Part shown: positions 31,487-35,748 of the stretch, in pieces
Layout: each line of letters starts with the position of its first letter
How positions within the stretch are numbered: position 1 is the stretch's first letter
Assembly (NCBI GenBank): GCA_029251065.1
Contig: JAQXEB010000247.1
Coordinates: forward strand, 1-35,748
Source: Luminiphilus sp.
Lineage (GTDB): Bacteria > Pseudomonadota > Gammaproteobacteria > Pseudomonadales > Halieaceae
Length of the DNA stretch: 35,748 bases
Direction: 5' to 3'
The notes under the pieces: model-generated
The model's input: the letters and a program-made list of their open reading frames with translations, nothing else
What the model was told of the DNA's origin: nothing
Databases searched by the model: none
Translations under genes and position numbers: made by a program

Positions 31487-32310
31487 GCGATGTGATCATG
31501 TTTGAACCGTTGAATGAAACAGACGTAAGACCCCACGTTGGGGAGGGAGATTCAATGGTGGCAGTCTCGGTGCGGCATCTGTCACTGGGGTATCGCGATA
31601 ATCCGAAAGCCTTAAAAGATATATCGGTTGATATTCCTGAGCGGGCCGTCACGGCCATTATTGGTGCGAGCGGCTGTGGCAAATCGACGCTGCTTCGCTG
31701 CATGAACCGGATGAACGATTTGATTGACGGCGTGCAATACAGTGGGGAGGTGATGCTGGATGGATTGAACATATTAAGCCCCGGTACTAACGTCACGGCG
31801 CTTCGCAGACGTGTTGGTATGGTGTTTCAAAGACCTAATCCCTTTCCGAAAACGGTATTCGAAAATGTGGCTTATGGACTCAAACTCAGTGGTGTGACGA
31901 GCACCCGCGAGCTAGAAGAGCAGGTTGAGCAAGCACTTCGAGCGGCAGCGTTGTGGGACGAAGTAAAAGATCGACTTGACGACTCCGCACTGAAGCTGTC
32001 GCAGGGCCAACAGCAACGCCTGGTCATTGCCAGAGCCTTAGCGTTAGAGCCACAGGTGTTGCTGCTGGATGAGCCTGCGTCGTCGCTGGATCCGACATCC
32101 ACCTTTCGGATTGAAGAACTGATCTACGAATTGAAACAATCGCACACCATAATAATCGTGACACACAACATGCAGCAGGCCGCTCGAGTTTCCGATTGCA
32201 CTGCGTTTATGCACGGTGGTCAGTTAGTGGAGTTTGGTCAAACAGAAACGATTTTCACGTTTCCAGTAAAACGTGAGACGGAGGACTACATTACGGGCCG
32301 TTACGGTTAA
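31483..32310 (+). CDS. pstB: Phosphate ABC transporter ATPase PstB
   Basis: A 275-residue PstB. Walker A is GASGCGKST (61-69), the Q-loop is VGMVFQRPNPFP, Walker B is VLLLDEPASSLDP (192-204), and the end TEDYITGRYG is typical. The signature is LSQGQQQR (172-179) where PstB normally has LSGGQQQR. PstB powers phosphate import and participates with PhoU in signalling to PhoR. The TTG start at 31483 fits the operon overlap; an ATG at 31498 is an alternative with no better ribosome site. phoU follows 17 bases downstream. Confidence 0.95.
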   Translation: MSDVIMFEPLNETDVRPHVGEGDSMVAVSVRHLSLGYRDNPKALKDISVDIPERAVTAIIGASGCGKSTLLRCMNRMNDLIDGVQYSGEVMLDGLNILSPGTNVTALRRRVGMVFQRPNPFPKTVFENVAYGLKLSGVTSTRELEEQVEQALRAAALWDEVKDRLDDSALKLSQGQQQRLVIARALALEPQVLLLDEPASSLDPTSTFRIEELIYELKQSHTIIIVTHNMQQAARVSDCTAFMHGGQLVEFGQTETIFTFPVKRETEDYITGRYG

Positions 32311-32316
32311 GGCCCG
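32294..32316 (+). promoter_or_regulatory. Intercistronic hairpin between pstB and phoU
   Basis: CGGGCC (32294-32299) pairs with GGCCCG (32311-32316) around an 11-base loop that spans the pstB stop codon. There is no T tract, so it is not an intrinsic terminator. It could reduce read-through to phoU or protect the mRNA 3' end after processing. The structure is visible; the role is inferred. Confidence 0.3.
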
Positions 32317-32327
32317 AAATATCTAAG

Positions 32328-33041
32328 ATGAATGACTACAGTAACCAACGTGGACATATTTCTGCGCAATTTTCGCGGGAGCTCGAGGGCGTCCAGGGCG
32401 AATTATTGAACATGGGCGGGCTCGTTGAATCTCAAATCGAAAAAGCGGTTGATGCAACGCTTGAGGGGGATTCACTGCTTGCCGAAGAGGCGATTGGACT
32501 CGACACCGAAGTGAATGCGTTGGAGCGTTCTATCGATGAACAGTGCGCACGTATCCTTGCGCTTCGGCAGCCAGCAGCAGGCGATCTCAGACTCGTGTTG
32601 GCAGTGATTAAGGTGACGACAGATCTTGAGCGTATTGGTGACGAGGCGGTGAAAATAGGCAGGCAAGCTATTTTGTTGTCAGAGCGGGGTGCCCATGACG
32701 AAACAGGGATCAAAGTCCGGAGCATTGCCATGCGGGTCAACACAATGTTGAAGGCCGCATTAGACAGCTTTGCAAGACTTCATGTGGAGGGTGCGCTCTC
32801 TGTGATCTTGACCGACGACGATATTGATGAGGCTTATCTTGACGCACGGGAGTGGCTGGTAGAGTTCATCGAGGATCAGCCTGAGACGTTGAGAGCCTCC
32901 ATGTCCTACCTATGGATTCTGAAAAGCTTAGAGCGAGTGGGCGATCATGCCACCAATATTGCGGAGCAAGTCATCTACTTGTCGCGGGGCCTAGATGTGC
33001 GCCACCTGGACAGCGCCAAGGTTCGTGACCTCGTAAGCTGA
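32328..33041 (+). CDS. phoU: Phosphate signalling protein PhoU
   Basis: A 237-residue PhoU with two similar three-helix repeats (about 20-115 and 125-215). Each carries the metal-binding-type pattern (DLRLVLAVIKVTTDLERIGDEAV and MSYLWILKSLERVGDHATNIAE). PhoU couples PstSCAB activity to PhoR and restrains phosphate uptake. The ATG is at 32328, 17 bases after pstB, behind a small hairpin. The two E/D-rich R/G-D motifs are intact. Confidence 0.96.
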   Translation: MNDYSNQRGHISAQFSRELEGVQGELLNMGGLVESQIEKAVDATLEGDSLLAEEAIGLDTEVNALERSIDEQCARILALRQPAAGDLRLVLAVIKVTTDLERIGDEAVKIGRQAILLSERGAHDETGIKVRSIAMRVNTMLKAALDSFARLHVEGALSVILTDDDIDEAYLDAREWLVEFIEDQPETLRASMSYLWILKSLERVGDHATNIAEQVIYLSRGLDVRHLDSAKVRDLVS

Positions 33042-33086
33042 CATGCGTCGGCTAGACCAATACACTGTCAGCTTTTTGGTGATCTC

Positions 33087-34154
33087 ATGAATCGGCATTG
33101 GTCTGACACGCTCAAGCGCCTCGCGCCCTATACGCCAGGGGAACAAGCCCAGCGACCTGACATTATCAAGCTCAACACCAATGAGCATGCCCTGGCGCCC
33201 TCGGAAAAGGCCGTCTCTGCGGGGCGAGCGTTGAGTGTCGAGGCACTCCGCCGATATCCCGATCCGACCTCGCGTGTCTTGACGGCAGCAATAGCGGCCT
33301 CCGAAGGTCTTGATGTGGATCAAGTGTTTGTCGGTAACGGCTCCGACGAAGTGCTCGCATTCGCCTGGACAGCCTTCCTTACCGATGACGACAGCGTGCC
33401 CGCGATTCCTGAGATGACGTATACGTTTTACCCGGTGTGGGGGCAGCTGCTTGGTCACGGGGTGGAACGTATTCCAATGACCGAAGATCTTGAGATTGAT
33501 ATCGCGTCTATGGCGGCCTGGGAAGGGCCCTTAGTATTCCCCAATCCAAATGCACCGACCGGTCGCGCCTTGCCGCGCGCTGCGGTTAAGGACTTGCTGG
33601 AATCGAATGCAGAGCGCCTCGTAGTTGTTGATGAGGCGTATTTTGGTTTCGGTGCAGAGACCGCTGTTCCACTCATCAATGATTATGACAATCTATTGGT
33701 CACTCGAAGCTTCTCGAAAAGTCACGCGCTTGCGGGGCTCCGGGTCGGTTATGGGCTCGGCAACGCGTCGCTCATAGAAGGTTTGCGCCGGGTGAAGGAC
33801 TCGTTTAATTCTTATCCGATTGACGCTCATGCTCAAGCGGTAGCGAGTGCAGCGATTAACGATATCGCTTGGTTTACTCAGGCGTCTTCAACCATTAAAA
33901 CCAATAGGGAGGCGCTAACCAATGGTCTTCAATCGCTTGGGTTTTATGTGCTGCCCTCACTCGCTAATTTTGTCCTCGCAGCGCATCCGCGCTATAGCGG
34001 CGAGGCGCTCACTCACATTTTGAAGCGGCATAATATTTTGGTGCGCAGCTGGTCGAGCGACGCGTTACTGCCGTGGGTTCGCATTACGGTGGGGACACAT
34101 GATCAGCAGCTCTCCGTGTTAGCCGCCTTGTCCGAGGTGCTGTCAGCAGATTAA
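33087..34154 (+). CDS. hisC: HisC-family histidinol-phosphate aminotransferase
   Basis: A 355-residue class I/II PLP aminotransferase of HisC type. The N-terminus KLNTNEHALAPS is a HisC hallmark. NPNAPTG (153-159), D182 and Y185 in VVDEAYFGF, the PLP lysine K211 in TRSFSKSHALAGLRVGYG, and R219 are present. HisC makes histidinol phosphate in histidine synthesis; HisC-like enzymes also act on other aromatic or phosphonate substrates. No other his gene is visible, and it lies 45 bases after phoU, so a paralogue role is possible. The ATG is at 33087, after a weak GGTGAT site. Its stop TAA overlaps the TAA of the minus-strand KAS III gene. Confidence 0.85.
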   Translation: MNRHWSDTLKRLAPYTPGEQAQRPDIIKLNTNEHALAPSEKAVSAGRALSVEALRRYPDPTSRVLTAAIAASEGLDVDQVFVGNGSDEVLAFAWTAFLTDDDSVPAIPEMTYTFYPVWGQLLGHGVERIPMTEDLEIDIASMAAWEGPLVFPNPNAPTGRALPRAAVKDLLESNAERLVVVDEAYFGFGAETAVPLINDYDNLLVTRSFSKSHALAGLRVGYGLGNASLIEGLRRVKDSFNSYPIDAHAQAVASAAINDIAWFTQASSTIKTNREALTNGLQSLGFYVLPSLANFVLAAHPRYSGEALTHILKRHNILVRSWSSDALLPWVRITVGTHDQQLSVLAALSEVLSAD

Positions 34155-35284
34155 ACGCGCTTGAGTACGATCGAGCCTATGCTGTAGCCCGCGCCAAAAG
34201 ACGACAGAACTCCAAGTTCTCCTGGCTCGAAGTCTTCATTGTATTTTTTAAACGCAATGATAGAGCCCGCTGATGACGTGTTGGCGTATTCGTCAAGAAT
34301 GGTTGGCGACTCCTCGTCGCTCGGCTCTCGGCCCAGAATTTTTTTGGCGATAAGTTCGTTCATATTCTTATTGGCCTGATGAAGCCAGATACGCTTAAGC
34401 GAGTCGGGGGCGATATTCATCTCTGCCAGCTGCGTCGTAATCTGCTCGGCAACGGCGGGACAGACCTCTCGGAACACTTTGCGCCCCTCTTGAACGAAAA
34501 GCTTATCGACCTGCCCGATACCTTCTTCGGTGGCGCGATTGAGGAAGCCGAAATTATTCCGAATATTATTGGAGAAAATCGTTTGTAACTTAGTATCAAG
34601 AATCTCAAACGCGTTGTCGGACTGGCATCCCTCGGCGGCTTCAACGATCACACCGGTCGCCACGTCGCCAAAAATGAAGTGTGAATCGCGATCTCGGAAA
34701 TTGAGATGGCCCGTACAGATCTCCGGGTTGACCATTAAGACGCGTCTTGCGCTGCCGGCCACCACCATGTCATGAGCTTGCTGGATACCAAATGTCGCGG
34801 AGGAGCAGGCGACGTTCATATCGAAGGCAAAACCCTTTATACCCAGGGCGGCTTGTACTTCGATTGCCATCGCAGGGTAGGCCCGTTCCATGTTTGAGGC
34901 GGCCACCAAGACCACATCAATGTCGTCTGTGCTGACACCTGCCTGTTCAATAGCTTGCTTGGCAGCGACGACGGCAATTTCACACATGACCGAGGGTTCA
35001 TCATTTGACCGTGGCGACAAACGCGGAGCCATGCGGTCGGGGTCAATAATACCCGCCTTGTCCATGACGAATCGAGAGTGAATGCCCGAAGCTTTCTCAA
35101 TGAATTCAACATTCGAGGGGCCTTTGGCCTCAAGCTCGCCCGCAGCAATTGCATCCGCGTTCTCGCGGTTATATTTTTCGACCCACGCGTTAAAAGACTC
35201 TACAAGTTCGTGGTTACTGACGCTCTCGGTGGGGGTGTACAAGCCCACCCCCGATATAACCACTCGTTGCATAGTCCTTACCAT
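34151..35284 (-). CDS. Long-type beta-ketoacyl-ACP synthase III (FabH-like)
   Basis: A 377-residue KAS III-like thiolase-fold enzyme with the catalytic triad Cys-His-Asn: C160 in MNVACSSATFG, H302 in IWLHQANKNMN and N335 in DEYANTSSAG. It is longer than FabH (about 317), with an insert near residues 35-70, and resembles the longer KAS III of P. aeruginosa (PA3286 type), which condenses medium-chain acyl-CoA with malonyl-ACP. This is family knowledge; substrate specificity here is not proved. The ATG at 35284 has a GAGGAG site 5 bases upstream (complement of 35290-35295) and shares one base with the gltA stop, so it is favoured over the methionine four codons later. Confidence 0.88.
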   Translation of the reverse strand: MVRTMQRVVISGVGLYTPTESVSNHELVESFNAWVEKYNRENADAIAAGELEAKGPSNVEFIEKASGIHSRFVMDKAGIIDPDRMAPRLSPRSNDEPSVMCEIAVVAAKQAIEQAGVSTDDIDVVLVAASNMERAYPAMAIEVQAALGIKGFAFDMNVACSSATFGIQQAHDMVVAGSARRVLMVNPEICTGHLNFRDRDSHFIFGDVATGVIVEAAEGCQSDNAFEILDTKLQTIFSNNIRNNFGFLNRATEEGIGQVDKLFVQEGRKVFREVCPAVAEQITTQLAEMNIAPDSLKRIWLHQANKNMNELIAKKILGREPSDEESPTILDEYANTSSAGSIIAFKKYNEDFEPGELGVLSSFGAGYSIGSIVLKRV

Positions 35285-35748
35285 TATCGCTCCTCGACTG
35301 ACAGGTAGTCGCGCGATTGGTATCCGGTGTAAAGCTGTCTCGGACGCCCAATTCGGTAGCTACCCCCGATCATCTCGTTCCAGTGTGCCACCCATCCAAC
35401 CGTTCGACCCACAGCAAAAATCACAGTAAACATGGACGTGGGTATGCCCAACGCCTTCAAAATAATACCCGAGTAAAAGTCCACGTTAGGGTAGAGCTTC
35501 TTTTCGATAAAGTACTCGTCACTTAATGCTATTTCTTCCAGCCGCTTAGCGATCTCAAGATTTTCGTCTTGAATGCCAAGCTCGGCAAGGACCTCGTCGG
35601 CTGCCTGCTTCATTACTTTAGCGCGGGGATCAAAGTTTTTATAAACCCGGTGGCCAAAGCCCATGAGTCGGAAGGGGTCGTTCTTATCTTTAGCGCGCGC
35701 CACAAATTCATCGATCCGGGACACATCGCCAATTTCGTCAAGCATTTT
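35284..35748 (-). CDS. gltA: Citrate synthase, C-terminal part (5' end outside window)
   Basis: The last 154 codons of a type II citrate synthase, running past the window end at 35748, so the start is not visible. The segment contains GFGHRVYKNFDPRA (the catalytic region with the conserved His), VDFYSG with the catalytic aspartate, and RPRQLYTG near the end. It condenses acetyl-CoA and oxaloacetate at the entry of the citric acid cycle. The TAA stop shares its A with the ATG of the KAS III gene (TAATG on the minus strand), suggesting translational coupling of citrate synthesis with a fatty-acid synthase step. Confidence 0.95.
   Translation of the reverse strand, partial: KMLDEIGDVSRIDEFVARAKDKNDPFRLMGFGHRVYKNFDPRAKVMKQAADEVLAELGIQDENLEIAKRLEEIALSDEYFIEKKLYPNVDFYSGIILKALGIPTSMFTVIFAVGRTVGWVAHWNEMIGGSYRIGRPRQLYTGYQSRDYLSVEER

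Noticed and set aside
33065..33071. CTGTCAG before hisC as a Pho box
   Set aside because: Only one half-site is present; the positions 11 bases to either side do not match the GTCA core.
1..35748. Mobile elements, prophage genes, CRISPR arrays, tRNA or rRNA genes
   Set aside because: I saw no transposase or integrase motifs, regularly spaced repeats, cloverleaf-like sequence, or coding gap large enough to hold them.

Overview
The window is about 35.7 kb of densely packed bacterial chromosome that looks like a marine-type gammaproteobacterium. The OM60/NOR5 (Halieaceae) or Cellvibrionales area is my best guess, inferred from gene content and not from any search. Pointers are the Pseudomonas-like order smc-zipA-ligA (SMC is used rather than MukB), a tesA gene divergent from ybbA-ybbP, a full System I cytochrome c maturation cluster, a large TonB-dependent receptor, and a long KAS III protein next to citrate synthase. 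I recognise no insertion sequence, prophage, CRISPR array, tRNA or rRNA. The region reads as core genome.

Layout. (1) 1-2843: the 3' end of an oxyR-like LysR regulator converges on a TonB-dependent receptor. Their stop codons overlap, and the receptor's likely intrinsic terminator lies inside oxyR. (2) 2960-6580, minus strand: an overlapping run of tesA (periplasmic esterase), a voltage-gated K+ channel with a C-terminal zinc-ribbon-like tail, and ygiQ (radical SAM). (3) 6579-9715, plus strand: ybbA-ybbP, a LolCDE/MacB-like ABC system, whose start codon overlaps that of tesA head to head. (4) 9740-10720, minus: malate dehydrogenase. (5) 10891-18620, plus: ttcA (tRNA thiolation) overlapping ccmA, then ccmBCDEFGHI. 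This is a complete haem-export, chaperone and ligation pathway for c-type cytochromes in one nearly gapless operon. (6) 18723-25772, plus: smc, zipA, ligA and a small SLT-domain lipoprotein, linking chromosome compaction, division, DNA ligation and probably peptidoglycan cleavage. (7) 25835-33041, plus: phoB-phoR-pstS-pstC-pstA-pstB-phoU, the whole phosphate-starvation sensor and high-affinity uptake system in one overlapping run, with a plausible Pho box in front of phoB. A HisC-type aminotransferase follows. (8) 34151-35748, minus: gltA (5' end outside the window) coupled to a long KAS III gene.

Most neighbouring genes overlap by 1-17 bases, very often as GTGA or ATGA stop/start overlaps, so translation is probably coupled along each operon. 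No intergenic gap reaches 300 bases. The largest are 170 bases (mdh/ttcA), 116 bases (ygiQ/receptor) and 102 bases (ccmI/smc).

I do not see a clearly new multi-gene system. The points most worth a second look are the terminator nested in oxyR, the single-operon phoBR-pst arrangement with its Pho box, the zinc-ribbon tail on the K+ channel, the long extracytoplasmic domain of PstC, the LSQGQ signature of PstB, and the fusion of ttcA to the ccm operon.
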